The notes: generated from the letters alone by a model not told the origin. A stretch of 64,000 nucleotides of DNA from Pseudoxanthomonas sp. F37 (GCF_022965755.1 NZ_CP095187.1:868001-932000), one strand, 5' to 3'. Positions 1-11,373 are shown, counted from the first letter of the stretch. Translations and numbers: made by a program.

Positions 1-556
1 GCATCAGCGCCGCACGCACGCTCTCCGATTCCGCCAGCCGCGCCTTCACGCCGTCCCACAACGACAGCGATTCCAGCGACGCGCGGGCGTACTTGCCCGC
101 AGGGACGGTCCGGGTCTGGCCCAGGGCCAGGCGGCCCTCCCCGAGGGCGGCCAGCAGCGTCGCGGGCCGCTTCAGGTCCACACGCACCCCGCTTGCCTTG
201 GGCGCGACCAGCACCAGCCGGTTGCCCAGCAGGTTGCGCCGCGTGGCGGGCACCACCCGGCCCTGCTGCTGCAGGTAGTCCATCCATTCCAGATCGGCGG
301 AGAAGAATGCGTCGGCGGGCGCCCCCTGTTCGATCTGCCGCGCCAGCGCCGAACTGGCGGCATACGACACGCGCACCGGTGTGCCGGTCTGTTTCCGGTA
401 AGCCGCGGCGGCCTCGTCCAGCGCTTCCTTCAGGCTGGCGGCGGCGAAGACGATGAGGCCGCGGTCCTCCTGCGCATGGGTGGCCACGGGCGCCAGCACC
501 AGCGAAAGCAGGACCAGCATGGCAAGGAAGGAGCGCAGCGGTGCGTACAGGTTCAT
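1..556 (-). CDS. modA: Molybdate ABC transporter periplasmic binding protein ModA (3' part outside window)
   Basis: Periplasmic molybdate/tungstate-binding component of the ModABC importer. About 185 residues are visible, reading leftwards off the window edge. The protein opens with a signal peptide (hydrophobic stretch about residues 9-25, cleavage near THA-QED). It continues with the family's first ligand-binding segment [10 protein letters not shown] (about 37-46) and the second oxyanion-site segment [12 protein letters not shown]. An AAGGTG-like ribosome site lies about 9 nt before the ATG at 556. modB and modC, if present, lie beyond the left edge. The assignment is firm at family level; molybdate versus tungstate preference cannot be read. 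Confidence 0.88.
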   Translation of the reverse strand, partial: MNLYAPLRSFLAMLVLLSLVLAPVATHAQEDRGLIVFAAASLKEALDEAAAAYRKQTGTPVRVSYAASSALARQIEQGAPADAFFSADLEWMDYLQQQGRVVPATRRNLLGNRLVLVAPKASGVRVDLKRPATLLAALGEGRLALGQTRTVPAGKYARASLESLSLWDGVKARLAESESVRAALM

Positions 557-627
557 GCGAACGACACCTTGGGGGGAAGGCTAGCCGACGAAGAGGTGGC
601 GGTTCCCATGCGGCATCGGCCGCCCGG

Positions 628-1443
628 TCACCGCCGTCCGAGGGCCTGGTTGAGCACGGCGGCCAGGGCGGTGCCGCCGGCACGCAACTGGCGCTCCACG
701 ATGGGCAGATGCTGGTCCACGTAGCGCTGGTCCAGCCTGGCGCGGCCCGGATACACGCCCGGCCCCGTCGCCACACGGCACGAGTGTTCGGCCCATTCGG
801 CCGCCGGTGGCGGCAGCGCGCTGGCGCCCAGCGCCGGGCGGGGCAGCGTACGCAGGCGTTGCAGATGGTCGGCTTCGCTGCGGCCGGTGGACAGCAGCAT
901 GCGGCTGTCCCACAGCGTGTGCAGGTTGGTGCCGCGGCCGTCGAAGTTGACCTGCACGTCGTTGCCGCCCTTGTCGTGGGCGTAGCCGGCATGCAGGGGC
1001 TGGTGCACGTCCCCCACGAAGTGCACGACGAACTTCAGCGCCTGCAGCCGCTCGGCATGCGTACGCGTCCGATCCGCCAGGATCGCCGCCTGCGCGTGGA
1101 TCGCCTCGACGACGCAGTTGCCGCCCGGGCAGTCGCGGACCTGCTCGTAGGCGCAGTCGTGTTCGCCGAGATTGACGAAGTGCCAGCGCGCGGACGTCCT
1201 GCCGAGCACGGGATCGTTCTTGCGGAGGTCGTCGGCCCAGCTGGCGATGCCGGCCAGGGTCGGATCCGGCTCGCCCTGCAACAGCACCTCGGCCTGGCGG
1301 CGCGCCTGCGGCGTCAGGTCGTCCCATGCCAGCAGCGCCACCAGGCGATGGCCCAGCGGGCCCCATGCGTGCGCCGGGAGCGGCAGCAGTGCGAGCGCGA
1401 CGGCGAGGACGAATGCGGGAATGAAAAGAAGGGGACGGACCAT
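628..1443 (-). CDS. S1/P1-type zinc nuclease, secreted
   Basis: Predicted single-strand-specific nuclease/3'-nucleotidase of the S1/P1 family, exported to the periplasm or outside. A signal peptide covers residues 1-26, and Trp27 would become the mature N-terminus. That fits the family, in which the N-terminal Trp itself binds zinc, followed by the WGxxGH motif (His32). Further zinc-ligand-type segments are visible: FVHFVGDVHQPLHAG and the GTNLHTLWD motif. The length of 271 aa is normal for bacterial members. It probably scavenges nucleotides or phosphate from nucleic acids. It is convergent or unlinked in function with its neighbours. Confidence 0.85.
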   Translation of the reverse strand: MVRPLLFIPAFVLAVALALLPLPAHAWGPLGHRLVALLAWDDLTPQARRQAEVLLQGEPDPTLAGIASWADDLRKNDPVLGRTSARWHFVNLGEHDCAYEQVRDCPGGNCVVEAIHAQAAILADRTRTHAERLQALKFVVHFVGDVHQPLHAGYAHDKGGNDVQVNFDGRGTNLHTLWDSRMLLSTGRSEADHLQRLRTLPRPALGASALPPPAAEWAEHSCRVATGPGVYPGRARLDQRYVDQHLPIVERQLRAGGTALAAVLNQALGRR

Positions 1444-1502
1444 GCCGGTACTTTAACCGACACGGGCCGTCCCCATTGCGCGTTGCGGACCTTATGCGGT
1501 GC

Positions 1503-2123
1503 TCAGAACTTCACGACATAAGCCACGCCGTACACCAGCGGGTCGATGTTGGCGGTGCCCAGCTTGGCGCCGTCCACCTCGACGTCGGTGTCGATGTCGA
1601 TCCAGCGCGCGTCCACGCGCACCGCGCCGCGCTCGCTGACCTTGATGTCCATGCCGACGTGCGCGGCCAGGCCCCAGGAGTCGTCCAGCTTCAGGTCGGT
1701 GCCTGCCAGCGCGCCCTTCGTGTCTTCGCTGAAGAACGTGGTGTAGTTCAGGCCGGCGCCGAGGAACGGCGAGACCTTGCCCTGGCTGTTGAAGTGGTAC
1801 TGCAGCGAAACGGTCGGCGGCAGGTGCTTGGTGCTGCCCACCGTGCCGACGCCTTCGATGGCGATGTCGTGCTTGAACGGCAGCGCGGCCAGCACTTCCA
1901 GGCCCAGGTTGTCGCGCAGGAAGTATTCGAAGGTGACGGTCGGCTTGACGTCGCTGTCGATGTCCAGCGGCAGGGTGCCGCCGGCCAGCGTGCCGTTGTC
2001 GGATTTCGGGTTCACCTGGTGCACGCCGACGCCCAGGGTCCAGTCGCCCTTGGACTGGGCGAAGGCGGGAGCGGCGGCGCCGAAGGCGAGGGCGATGGCA
2101 ATCGGGATCAGGGTCTTCTTCAT
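1503..2123 (-). CDS. ompW: OmpW family outer membrane beta-barrel protein
   Basis: Small eight-stranded outer membrane porin of the OmpW family, associated with uptake of small hydrophobic compounds. The reading frame is open for 27 codons upstream, but the start was placed at the internal ATG (2123). From there the protein begins MKKTLIPIAIALAFGAAAP, a classical signal peptide cleaved near AFA-QSKG. The mature part shows alternating beta-strand character, the family-typical opening GDWTLGVGVHQVNPKSDNG and a C-terminal Phe (VVKF), the usual barrel-assembly signal. The 206 aa length fits. It is transcribed divergently from gapA. Confidence 0.85.
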   Translation of the reverse strand: MKKTLIPIAIALAFGAAAPAFAQSKGDWTLGVGVHQVNPKSDNGTLAGGTLPLDIDSDVKPTVTFEYFLRDNLGLEVLAALPFKHDIAIEGVGTVGSTKHLPPTVSLQYHFNSQGKVSPFLGAGLNYTTFFSEDTKGALAGTDLKLDDSWGLAAHVGMDIKVSERGAVRVDARWIDIDTDVEVDGAKLGTANIDPLVYGVAYVVKF

Positions 2124-2227
2124 GTTGATGACGCTCGTTGGAGAGTGGGGCCAGTCTCCACCCGCGTCCGGCGTGCCGCCTTGATCCTGATCAATGCCCG
2201 CCACGGCCTGCCGCCGGGGCGGGCTGC

Positions 2228-2233
2228 TAGAAT
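2228..2233 (+). promoter_or_regulatory. Candidate -10 box of the gapA promoter
   Basis: TAGAAT lies 52 nt before the gapA start in the ompW/gapA divergent gap. The same TAGAAT/TACAAT hexamer recurs before fba, glyA, ribE, the DUF3667 gene, the VOC gene and the FAD oxidase, suggesting it is the housekeeping -10 of this organism. No convincing -35 was found. Confidence 0.4.
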
Positions 2234-2282
2234 GTGGGCCCCGTCAACCCCGCCGCGCCGCGCGCGGCCGCAGGAGTCCTGA

Positions 2283-3290
<1,008 letters not shown>

Positions 3291-3325
3291 GCCGCGCAGC
3301 GGCCCCACAGGCCGTCGCGCATCCC

Positions 3326-3358
3326 GACACGGGCGCCCCAGGGCGCCCGTGTCGTTTC
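3326..3358 (+). terminator. Terminator after gapA
   Basis: A perfect 12-bp GC-rich stem (3326-3337 pairing with 3342-3353, loop CCAG) is followed by GTTTCC. The T-tract is short but the stem is very stable. Confidence 0.7.
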
Positions 3359-3525
3359 CGGGTATCGCCAGGCGATACCGCGCGCGCCCTGGGCGACCAC
3401 CCGCGGATCGGAATCTTGCAAATCCCCGGGCCATGTCCGAGGCTGCGGGCGCGGCTGCATGGACGGCCGGAGGGCGCGGCATGCCGCGTCCTTGCACCGG
3501 AAACACGCACAGACGAGGGCGGGGA

Positions 3526-6273
3526 ATGGATGACGTGGTCGGGTTGTTGGTCCTGGTGGGGCTGGCCGTGCTGGCCATGCCCGTGCTGCTCATCGTCGCG
3601 CTGGTGTCGGTCAGCGGCCTGAAGCGCCGCGTCGCCACGCTGGAAGCGCAGGTCGCGCAGTTGCGCGCCGCGCGCGCTGCCGCGCCCGCACCGGCGCCTG
3701 CCAGCCAGGCGGCGGGTGCGCCCGTCGTGGATGAAGGCCCCACGCTGGCGGACCTGCTGCGCGACGCGGCGCCGCCGCCGCGCGCGACGCCCGCGCCTGT
3801 ACAGGCGGCACCGGGCCGCACCGCCGGACCACCGCCCATCCCGCCCGCACCCCAAGCGCCCACGCCCACGCCCACGCCCACGCCGGCAGCGCCGCACATC
3901 CCGCCCCGGCCGCCGCGTCCTGCCGCGCCCGCGCGTCCGGATTTCGCCACCCGGGCGGTCCGCGCCGTGCAGCGCTGGTTCACCGTCGGCAACGTGCCGG
4001 TGAAGATCGGCATGCTGGTGCTGTTCGCCGGCGTCGCGGCGCTGCTCAAGTACGGCGCCGACCAGGGGTGGTTCACCCTGCCGCCGGAACTGCGCCTGGC
4101 GGGCGTGGCGGCCGCCGCGTTGGGCGCGCTGGTATTCGCGTGGCGCAAGCGCGAGAGCAACCGCGTGTTCGCCCTCAGTCTGCAGGGTGGCGCCATCGGC
4201 GTGCTGCTGCTGGTGGTGTTCGCCGCCTTCAAGATCTTCGGCCTGATGCCGGTGGGCGCGGCCTTCGCGCTGAGCATCGCGCTGGTGGCCGGTGCCGGCA
4301 TGCTGGCCGTGCTGCAGGATGCGAAGGCGCTGGCCGTCTTCGCGTTGCTGGCCGGCTTCCTTGCGCCGATCTGGCTGTCGACGGGCAGCGGCAACCATGT
4401 GGCGCTGTTCTCGTACTACGCCGTGCTCAACGCGGCCATCGTCGGCATCGCCTGGTACAAGTCGTGGCGCCTGCTCAATCTGCTCGGCTTCGTCTTCACC
4501 TTCGGCATCGGCACCGCGTGGGGCCTGTTCGACTACGCCCCGGAAAAGTACGGCACCACCCAGCCGTTCCTGGCCTTGTTCTTCGTGTTCTATCTGCTGA
4601 TACCGCTGCTGTTCGCCCGCAGGCAGCCGGCCAGCCGGCGCGACTTCATCGACGGCTGCCTGGTGTTCGGCATGCCGTTGGTGGCGTTCTCGCTGCAGGC
4701 CGGCCTGATGCGGGGCGGCACGTTCGCAGACAGCCGGTTGCCGCTGGCGTTCTGCGCGCTGGGTCTGGGCGTGCTGTACGCGGGGCTGGCGTGGCTGCTG
4801 CACCGGCGCCGGAACTACGATGTGCTTGCGCAGTCGTATGCGCTGCTCGCGGTGGGCTTCGCCACGCTGGCGGTGCCGCTGGCGCTGTCGGCCCAGGCGA
4901 CGGCCTGCGTGTTCGCCCTGGAGGGTGCGGCGCTGGTCTGGCTGGGCCTGAAGCAGTCGCGCCTGTTGCCGCAGCTGACCGGTGCGGGCCTGCAGATGGC
5001 GGCGGCGCTGGCGTTCTCCCTCGCGCGGGCCGACGCCTGGTCCTCCGGCGGATTCGAGGCGACGGCCCATCCGATGTTCGCCAACGCGCCCTTCATGAGC
5101 GCGCTGCTGATCGCGCTGGCCGGCCTGGCCAGTGCCTGGAGCTATCGCGGCCGGCTGGGCGCCGTCGCGGGGCTGTACTACCTGTGGGGCCTGGCCTGGT
5201 GGCTGGGCAACGGTGTGATCGAGATCGAGCGTTACCTGAGTCATCGGGACGAGCCGGACGCGATGCTCGCCTTCGCGGCGTTGACCGGCTGGCTGGCGGC
5301 AGAAGCGCATCGGCGTCGTCCGTCCAGTGCGCTGGCGTGGACGACGCTGGCGGCCCTGGCTTGCGCGGTGCCGCTGGCGATCTGGCAGTCGGACGTGCAC
5401 CAGCAGCCATTCGCCGGTCATGGCGTCTGGGCATGGCTGGCCTATGCGGTGCTTGGCGTGCGCAGCCTGTTGTGCCTGCGCGACAGCGAACATCGCCTGG
5501 CCGGCGCGGGCCAGTTCGTCTGGTGGCTGGTGTGGCCGATGGTGGCGAGCCTGCTGATGGCGTGGCTGCCCGACTGGCTGCAAGGCATGGGGCAGGGCTG
5601 GACGGCGGGCCTGATCGCGTTGCCGTGGCTGGTGGTGGTTGCGCTCGCGCTGTTCCGCTGGGGCTGGCTGTCGGCGCCCTTGGGCGAACGCTTCGATGGC
5701 TGGCGCACGCCGTTGCTCGGCGTGCTGTTCGCCGCGCTCGCCCTGTGGTGGGTGGGGTCGCTGTTCGTCGCGGGCGGGGCCGCGCCGCTGCCGTGGATTC
5801 CCGTGGTCAATCCGCTGGAACTGGCCCAGCTGGCGGTGCTCGTGCTGCTGTTGCGCTGGTGGGTGCCGGAAGACCGCAGCCTGCCGCCTGCGAAGATCGT
5901 GCTGCTTTCTTCGATGGCGTTCGTCTGGGTGACCTCGGTGGTGCTGCATGCCGTCCATCACTGGGGCGGCGTGCCATGGAACGGCGGCCTGCTGGCGGGC
6001 AGCCTGGCGCAGACCAGCCTGACCGTGGTGTGGAGCGTGCTGGGCGTGCTGGGCTGGGTGATCGGTTCGCGCCGCGGCCAGCGCATGCTGTGGCTGGGGG
6101 GTGCGGTGCTGATGGGCGTGGTGCTGGTGAAGCTGGTGTCGGTGGACCGGCAGCATCTGGGCAACCTGCTGGGCATCGGTTCCTTCATCGCCTACGGCCT
6201 GCTGTGCACGGTGGTGGGTTACCTGGCACCGGCGCCGCCGCGCCGCATCGAGACCGAGGAGGCGACCGCATGA
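3526..6273 (+). CDS. DUF2339 multi-spanning membrane protein
   Basis: Large inner-membrane protein of unknown function (DUF2339), 915 aa. The start was placed at the ATG at 3526, preceded by a G-rich ribosome site, although the frame is open further upstream. The protein has an N-terminal membrane helix (about 4-26), then a short coiled-coil stretch (KRRVATLEAQVAQL). A Pro/Ala-rich linker of about 80 residues follows, including a PT repeat, and then some twenty or more hydrophobic segments to the C-terminus. Its stop overlaps the next gene by ATGA, so DUF2339 and DUF3999 are translationally coupled. This pairing is usual and suggests a joint envelope function that is not established. Confidence 0.85.
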   Translation: MDDVVGLLVLVGLAVLAMPVLLIVALVSVSGLKRRVATLEAQVAQLRAARAAAPAPAPASQAAGAPVVDEGPTLADLLRDAAPPPRATPAPVQAAPGRTAGPPPIPPAPQAPTPTPTPTPAAPHIPPRPPRPAAPARPDFATRAVRAVQRWFTVGNVPVKIGMLVLFAGVAALLKYGADQGWFTLPPELRLAGVAAAALGALVFAWRKRESNRVFALSLQGGAIGVLLLVVFAAFKIFGLMPVGAAFALSIALVAGAGMLAVLQDAKALAVFALLAGFLAPIWLSTGSGNHVALFSYYAVLNAAIVGIAWYKSWRLLNLLGFVFTFGIGTAWGLFDYAPEKYGTTQPFLALFFVFYLLIPLLFARRQPASRRDFIDGCLVFGMPLVAFSLQAGLMRGGTFADSRLPLAFCALGLGVLYAGLAWLLHRRRNYDVLAQSYALLAVGFATLAVPLALSAQATACVFALEGAALVWLGLKQSRLLPQLTGAGLQMAAALAFSLARADAWSSGGFEATAHPMFANAPFMSALLIALAGLASAWSYRGRLGAVAGLYYLWGLAWWLGNGVIEIERYLSHRDEPDAMLAFAALTGWLAAEAHRRRPSSALAWTTLAALACAVPLAIWQSDVHQQPFAGHGVWAWLAYAVLGVRSLLCLRDSEHRLAGAGQFVWWLVWPMVASLLMAWLPDWLQGMGQGWTAGLIALPWLVVVALALFRWGWLSAPLGERFDGWRTPLLGVLFAALALWWVGSLFVAGGAAPLPWIPVVNPLELAQLAVLVLLLRWWVPEDRSLPPAKIVLLSSMAFVWVTSVVLHAVHHWGGVPWNGGLLAGSLAQTSLTVVWSVLGVLGWVIGSRRGQRMLWLGGAVLMGVVLVKLVSVDRQHLGNLLGIGSFIAYGLLCTVVGYLAPAPPRRIETEEATA
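3859..3882. repeat. Hexanucleotide repeat (CCCACG)4 inside the DUF2339 gene
   Basis: Four tandem copies of CCCACG encode Pro-Thr dipeptides in the linker after the first membrane helix. A unit of six bases keeps the frame, so copy-number change would alter only linker length. Confidence 0.8.
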
Positions 6274-7631
6274 GGACCCTGCTGCTTGCCCTGGCATTGC
6301 TGGCAACGCCGTCCGCGACGCTTGCGCAGTCGCCGGCACATGCCGCGTACGCCAAGCGGTGGCCGCTGGCCCTGTCCGCCGAGCGCGCCGGCGCCTACCG
6401 CGTCGAGCTTGATCGCAGCGTCTACACCACCACCGCCTGGGCCGACCTGCGCGATGTGGACGTGCTGGATGCCGACGGCAAGCCGGTAGCGGCGGCATTG
6501 TTCGGCCCCGAGCAGCCTACGGCGCTGCCCGCCCGCCGCATCGTCGTGCCGTGGTTCCCGTTGCCGGTGCCACCGTCTGGCGGGGAACAGCCCTCCCGCG
6601 TGTCGGCGCAGTTCGGCGAACACGGGCGCATCGTCCGCATCGAGGCCAGCGGCGGTGCGCCGTCCGACGACACCGGTCGGGCCTTCCTGGTGGACCTCAG
6701 CGGCATCCGCGACAACCCCGAAGCGCTGGAGATCACCTGGGACCCGGGCGAGCCCCGCGAAGCCCGTTTCCGCGTGGAAGGCAGCCACGATCTGCAGGCC
6801 TGGGACGTGATGCAGCCGCGCGTCACGCTGATGGAACTGCAGCGCGGCACGCAGCGGCTGCTGCACGACGAGGCGCCCATCCGGGCCGGGTTCCGCTACG
6901 TGCGCTTCGTGCCGCTCGATGCCGCTGCGGCGCTGCCGATCCGTGAGATCCGGGTGCGCCTGGATGCCGCGCATCTGCAGCAGACGGTGGCGTGGTCGGA
7001 GATGCAGGGACGGCGCGTGAGCGAGCAGGGCGTGGACGGATTCGTCTACCGCAGCGACGGCCGCTATCCCATCGCCCTGGTCAACCTGGCGATGGATGAT
7101 TTCGCCGTGGGCGAATGGACGCTGGAAAGTCGCGACGCCGACGACGCGCCATGGCGGCTGCGCGCCGGTCCGTGGGTGGCCTATCGCGTGGATGGTGAAC
7201 GCCCCAGCGCATCGCCCGATCAACCCTTGTCCAGTGGACCGGTGCGCGACCGCCAGTGGCGACTGCGCAGCCGAGGCGCCCTGCCCGAGCGGGCGCCCAC
7301 GCTGCGATTGGGCTATCGGCCCGAGGTGATGGTGTTCCTGGCGCAGGGCACGCCGCCGTATGCACTGGTGGCCGGCAGCGCGAGCGCCCGCCGCGCCACC
7401 GTGCCCATGCCGGCGCTGGTCGATGCGCTGCGGCGCGACCGCGGCGCCGAGTGGCAGCCGGCGCCCGCCTACCTGTCCACGGCCGCGGTGCTGGCCGGCG
7501 ACGCCGCCCTCGTGGCGCCGCCCGAACCCCGCGACTGGAAGACCTGGCTGCTGTGGGGCGTGCTGCTGCTGGGCGCGGGGCTGGTGGCCGCGTTCGCCTT
7601 CAGCCTGTTGCGCGGCCGCCCTCCGGCGTAG
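6270..7631 (+). CDS. DUF3999 periplasmic/membrane-anchored protein
   Basis: Protein of unknown function, family DUF3999, 453 aa. It starts inside the stop of the DUF2339 gene (ATGA overlap at 6270-6273). It carries a signal peptide ([20 protein letters not shown]), a long beta-rich periplasmic region, and a C-terminal membrane helix ([20 protein letters not shown]) followed by a short basic tail. The topology is therefore a periplasmic domain anchored next to the polytopic DUF2339 protein. A discoidin-like beta-sandwich segment ([14 protein letters not shown]) suggests carbohydrate or surface binding, but this is inference only. Confidence 0.82.
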   Translation: MRTLLLALALLATPSATLAQSPAHAAYAKRWPLALSAERAGAYRVELDRSVYTTTAWADLRDVDVLDADGKPVAAALFGPEQPTALPARRIVVPWFPLPVPPSGGEQPSRVSAQFGEHGRIVRIEASGGAPSDDTGRAFLVDLSGIRDNPEALEITWDPGEPREARFRVEGSHDLQAWDVMQPRVTLMELQRGTQRLLHDEAPIRAGFRYVRFVPLDAAAALPIREIRVRLDAAHLQQTVAWSEMQGRRVSEQGVDGFVYRSDGRYPIALVNLAMDDFAVGEWTLESRDADDAPWRLRAGPWVAYRVDGERPSASPDQPLSSGPVRDRQWRLRSRGALPERAPTLRLGYRPEVMVFLAQGTPPYALVAGSASARRATVPMPALVDALRRDRGAEWQPAPAYLSTAAVLAGDAALVAPPEPRDWKTWLLWGVLLLGAGLVAAFAFSLLRGRPPA

Positions 7632-7698
7632 CCGCTGGTTTGCGGCAGGGGAGGGCAGGCGGGACAATGGCGGTCTTTCCCGCTGCCCAGGACCTCCC

Positions 7699-8874
7699 AT
7701 GCCCATCGTCCGCATGACCGATCTCGACCTCACCGGCAAGCGCGTGCTGATCCGCCAGGATCTGAACGTGCCGATCGAGGGCGGCCGCATCACCTCCGAG
7801 CAGCGCATCACCGCCTCGCTGCCCACGCTGAAGCTGGCGCTGCAGAAGGGCGCGGCGGTCATGGTCACCTCGCACCTGGGGCGTCCGAAGGAGGGCGTGT
7901 GGAGCCAGGCCGATTCGCTGGCGCCGGTGGCCGCGCGCCTGTCCGAGCTGCTGGGCATGGAGGTGCCGCTGGTGAGGGACTGGGTGGATGGCGTGGAGGT
8001 GAAGCCGGGCCAGGTGGTGCTGCTGGAGAACTGCCGCATGAACGTCGGCGAGGGCAAGGATGACGAAGCCCTGTCGAAGAAGTACGCCGCGCTGTGCGAC
8101 GTGTTCGTCATGGATGCGTTCGGTACCGCGCATCGCGCCCAGGCCTCCACGCACGGCGTGATCCGCTTCGCCGCCGTGGCAGCCGGCGGCCCGCTGCTGA
8201 TGGCCGAACTGGATGCGCTGGACAAGGCGCTGGCCAACCCGGCGCGCCCGTTGCTGGCCATCGTGGCCGGCAGCAAGGTCTCCACCAAGCTCGAGTTGCT
8301 GACCAGCCTGGTGGGCAAGGTCGACCAGCTGATCGTCGGTGGCGGCATCGCCAACACCTTCATCGCCGCCGAAGGCCACGCCGTCGGCAAGTCGCTCTAC
8401 GAGGCCGACCTGGTGGATACGGCCAGGAAGATCGATGCCGATGCCAGGGCGCGCGGCGCCGACATCCCGCTGCCGACCGACGTGGTGGTCGCCACCGCGT
8501 TCGCCGCCGATGCCCCGGCCACGGTGAAGGCCGTCGATGCGGTCGCGGACGATGAGCTGATCCTCGACATCGGTCCGCAGACCGCGCAGCGCTATGCCGA
8601 ACTGATCAGGTCGGCCGGCACGGTGGTGTGGAACGGGCCCGTGGGCGTGTTCGAGTTCGACGCCTTCGGCAAGGGCACCGAGACGCTGGCGCATGCCATC
8701 GCGCAGTCGAAGGCGTTCTCCATCGCCGGCGGCGGCGACACCCTGGCCGCGGTGGACAAGTACGGCATCGCCGGCGACGTCGGCTACATCTCCACCGGTG
8801 GCGGCGCGTTCCTGGAATTCCTGGAAGGCAAGACCCTGCCGGCCGTCGCCGCGCTGGAAGCCCGCGGCGCGTGA
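7699..8874 (+). CDS. pgk: Phosphoglycerate kinase
   Basis: Cytosolic transfer of phosphate from 1,3-bisphosphoglycerate to ADP in glycolysis. The substrate-binding motif [11 protein letters not shown] and the [22 protein letters not shown] and GGGDTLAAV segments are all present. The length of 391 aa is normal. The start ATG at 7699 follows AGGACC. The stop TGA overlaps the GTG start of the phosphatase gene downstream, so the two are coupled. A GACAAT hexamer about 30 nt upstream may be its own promoter element. Confidence 0.97.
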   Translation: MPIVRMTDLDLTGKRVLIRQDLNVPIEGGRITSEQRITASLPTLKLALQKGAAVMVTSHLGRPKEGVWSQADSLAPVAARLSELLGMEVPLVRDWVDGVEVKPGQVVLLENCRMNVGEGKDDEALSKKYAALCDVFVMDAFGTAHRAQASTHGVIRFAAVAAGGPLLMAELDALDKALANPARPLLAIVAGSKVSTKLELLTSLVGKVDQLIVGGGIANTFIAAEGHAVGKSLYEADLVDTARKIDADARARGADIPLPTDVVVATAFAADAPATVKAVDAVADDELILDIGPQTAQRYAELIRSAGTVVWNGPVGVFEFDAFGKGTETLAHAIAQSKAFSIAGGGDTLAAVDKYGIAGDVGYISTGGGAFLEFLEGKTLPAVAALEARGA

Positions 8875-9512
8875 GCCGCGCCACGCTGTTCTTCGATCTG
8901 GACGGCACGCTGATCGATTCGGCCGTCGGCATCACCCGCTGCATCGCGCACGCGCTGATGCAGCTGGAACATCCGGTCCCGTCCGAGGAAGAACTGCGGG
9001 GCTGGATCGGGCCGTCGTTGCGTACCAGCTTCATGCCGCTGCTGGGCGATCCGGCCCGGGTCGAAGCCGCCGTCGATCACTATCTGCAACGCTTCGAGTC
9101 GCACGGCTGGCTCGAGCACCAGGTCTACGCCGGCATCGGCGAGGCCATCGAGGCGCTGCATGCGGACGGGTACCGGCTCGCCGTGGTCACGGCGAAGAAC
9201 GAGCCGCATGCCCGCAGGATCCTGGCGCACCTGCCGTTCGGGCACCGCTTCGAGGACGTCATCGGCGCGACCGCCGACGGACGGCTGAGCCACAAGGCGG
9301 ATCTGATCGGTGAAGCGCTGCGGCGGCTGGGCGTGGTGTCGGACGCCTGCTGGATGATCGGCGACCGTCGCATGGACATCGAGGGCGCGCGCCACCACGG
9401 CATGCGCAACGTGGGCGTGCTGTGGGGCTTCGGCGGCGAAGAGGAACTGCGCCAGGCAGGTGCGGACCGGGTGGCGCATCATCCGGCGCACCTGCAGCCG
9501 CTGTTCGGCTGA
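8871..9512 (+). CDS. HAD-family phosphatase, phosphoglycolate phosphatase-like
   Basis: Haloacid-dehalogenase hydrolase of 213 aa. The start is GTG at 8871 in a GTGA overlap with the pgk stop. All four HAD motifs are visible: [11 protein letters not shown] (nucleophile Asp), VVTAKN (Thr), SHKADL (Lys) and [16 protein letters not shown] (Asp pair). A helical cap sits between motifs 1 and 2. It resembles Gph and PpaX enzymes, which hydrolyse 2-phosphoglycolate or related metabolites. Coupling to pgk suggests a metabolite-repair or housekeeping role in triose-phosphate metabolism. The true substrate cannot be read from sequence. Confidence 0.88.
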   Translation: MSRATLFFDLDGTLIDSAVGITRCIAHALMQLEHPVPSEEELRGWIGPSLRTSFMPLLGDPARVEAAVDHYLQRFESHGWLEHQVYAGIGEAIEALHADGYRLAVVTAKNEPHARRILAHLPFGHRFEDVIGATADGRLSHKADLIGEALRRLGVVSDACWMIGDRRMDIEGARHHGMRNVGVLWGFGGEEELRQAGADRVAHHPAHLQPLFG

Positions 9513-9773
9513 CGCTGGCGCACGTACGCGGCCGCGTGCGTTTGCGCAGTCGGGTGTGCGCGCGCAGCATCCGGTCATGATGCTCAGACCAAAAAAATAC
9601 CACTGACGCGATGACGCGATGTTGCGCGAAAGGGCTGTAAAACAAGCGTTTTCGCCGTGCTTCGCGCGCGGACGCAACGGTGTCCCGGGACAGCATGCGC
9701 GCAGCGCGATCGTCGGCCGTTGCGGTGCCCGGTCGCTGTGGTAGCGTTTGCGCGATCACAGGGAACCCGCACC

Positions 9774-11243
9774 ATGACAGAACGCCAGCGCCGCACCAAG
9801 ATCCTCGCCACCCTCGGACCGGCGACGGACCCGCCCGGTGTGCTGGAGGAACTGTTCCGCGCGGGCGTCAACGTGGTGCGCCTCAATTTCTCCCATGGCG
9901 ATCCGTCCGGCCAGGCCAAGCGCGCCGCCGCCGTGCGCCTGGCCGCGCAGCGCGTGGGGGCGGAAGTCGGCATCCTCGCCGACCTGCCTGGCCCGAAGAT
10001 CCGCATCGAGCGTTTCGCCGAGGGCAAGATCGTGCTGAAGAAGGGCGACCGCTTCGATCTGGTCGCGAGTGCGGACGCCCCGCCCGGCGACATCAACCAG
10101 GTCGGTGTCAGTTATCTGGGCCTGCCGGGCGATGTCGACGCCGGCGACGTGCTGCTGCTGGACGACGGCCTGATGCAGCTGCAGGTGGTGCAGGTCGACG
10201 GCGAGCGCATCGTCTGCACGGTACTCAACGACGGCGTGCTGTCCGACCGCAAGGGATTGAACAAGCAGGGCGGTGGCCTGTCGCTGGGTGCGCTGACCGA
10301 GCGCGACCGCGAACTGATCGCCTACGTGGCCGAGAACATCGGCGTGGACTTCATCGCCGTGTCGTTCTGCCGCAATGCCGAGGACATGAACGAGGCGCGC
10401 CGCATCGCGCGCCAGCATGGCTGCGATGCCGCACTGGTGTCGAAGATCGAGCGCACCGAGGCCATCGAGAACCTGGCCGAGATCGTCGATGCCAGCGACG
10501 TGGTGATGGTGGCGCGCGGCGACCTGGGCGTGGAGATCGGCGATGCCGAGCTGCCCGGCCTGCAGAAGAAGATCATCCGCGAGTCGCTGGCGCGCAACAA
10601 GGTGGTGATCACCGCCACCCAGATGCTGCAGTCGATGGTGGACAGCCCCATCCCGACCCGCGCCGAGGTGCTGGACGTGGCGAACGCCGTCATCGACGGC
10701 ACCGATGCGGTCATGCTCTCCGCCGAGACCGCCGCCGGCAGCTATCCGGTGCGCGCGGTGGAAGCGATGGCGCGCATCTGCCTGGGCGCCGAGAAGCAGT
10801 TCGAGATGGACACCGATTTCGAGAAGGCGCCGCGCAACCTGGAGCGTGCCGACCAGGCCATCGCGATGGCGACGATGTTCCTGTCCGAACACATCGGCGT
10901 GCGCGCGATCGTGGCGATGACCGAATCCGGCGGCACCGCCCGCTTCCTGTCGCGCTTCCGCTCCAGCGCGCCGATCTACGCGTTCTCGCGGCACGACGGT
11001 GCGCGCCGCAAGATGGCGATGATCCGCGACGTGTTCCCCATCGCCTTCGACAGCCGCGGCCTGGCGCCGCGCGAGGCCGCGCGCGATGCGATGCGGGTGC
11101 TGCACGATCGCGCGTTGCTGGCCGAGGGCGACCGCGTGATCTTCACCAGCGGCGACCACATGGAGAAGCACGGCGCCACCAACACGCTGCGCCTGCTGCA
11201 GATGGGCGAGCGGGGCAAGGCCGAGGGGCTGGGCGAGCTGTAA
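9774..11243 (+). CDS. pyk: Pyruvate kinase
   Basis: Cytosolic conversion of phosphoenolpyruvate and ADP to pyruvate and ATP. The start ATG at 9774 gives MTERQRRTKILATLGPAT, the canonical opening. Other family motifs are VRLNFSHGD, ILADLPGPKIRIERF and the active-site VSKIERTEAIENL (catalytic Lys), followed by VMVARGDLGVEIG. The C-terminal effector domain is complete, 489 aa in all. The 260-nt gap before it holds an A-tract (AAAAAAA near 9591) and no gene. No regulatory site could be assigned with confidence. Confidence 0.97.
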   Translation: MTERQRRTKILATLGPATDPPGVLEELFRAGVNVVRLNFSHGDPSGQAKRAAAVRLAAQRVGAEVGILADLPGPKIRIERFAEGKIVLKKGDRFDLVASADAPPGDINQVGVSYLGLPGDVDAGDVLLLDDGLMQLQVVQVDGERIVCTVLNDGVLSDRKGLNKQGGGLSLGALTERDRELIAYVAENIGVDFIAVSFCRNAEDMNEARRIARQHGCDAALVSKIERTEAIENLAEIVDASDVVMVARGDLGVEIGDAELPGLQKKIIRESLARNKVVITATQMLQSMVDSPIPTRAEVLDVANAVIDGTDAVMLSAETAAGSYPVRAVEAMARICLGAEKQFEMDTDFEKAPRNLERADQAIAMATMFLSEHIGVRAIVAMTESGGTARFLSRFRSSAPIYAFSRHDGARRKMAMIRDVFPIAFDSRGLAPREAARDAMRVLHDRALLAEGDRVIFTSGDHMEKHGATNTLRLLQMGERGKAEGLGEL

Positions 11244-11332
11244 CCGGTTTCCGGGATTCCCGCCGCGTCCGGATCCGGGCGCGCTGCGGCGCGTTCACCG
11301 TCATGATTGCCCGCTGTCGGCGCGGCGCGGGC

Positions 11333-11338
11333 TACAAT
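11333..11338 (+). promoter_or_regulatory. Candidate -10 box of the fba promoter
   Basis: TACAAT lies 35 nt before the fba start. TTGCCC stands upstream, but at a 20-bp spacing, longer than optimal. Confidence 0.4.
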
Positions 11339-11373
11339 TGGTATCTTTCCCGCCGCCTTTCCAGGAACTCCCC

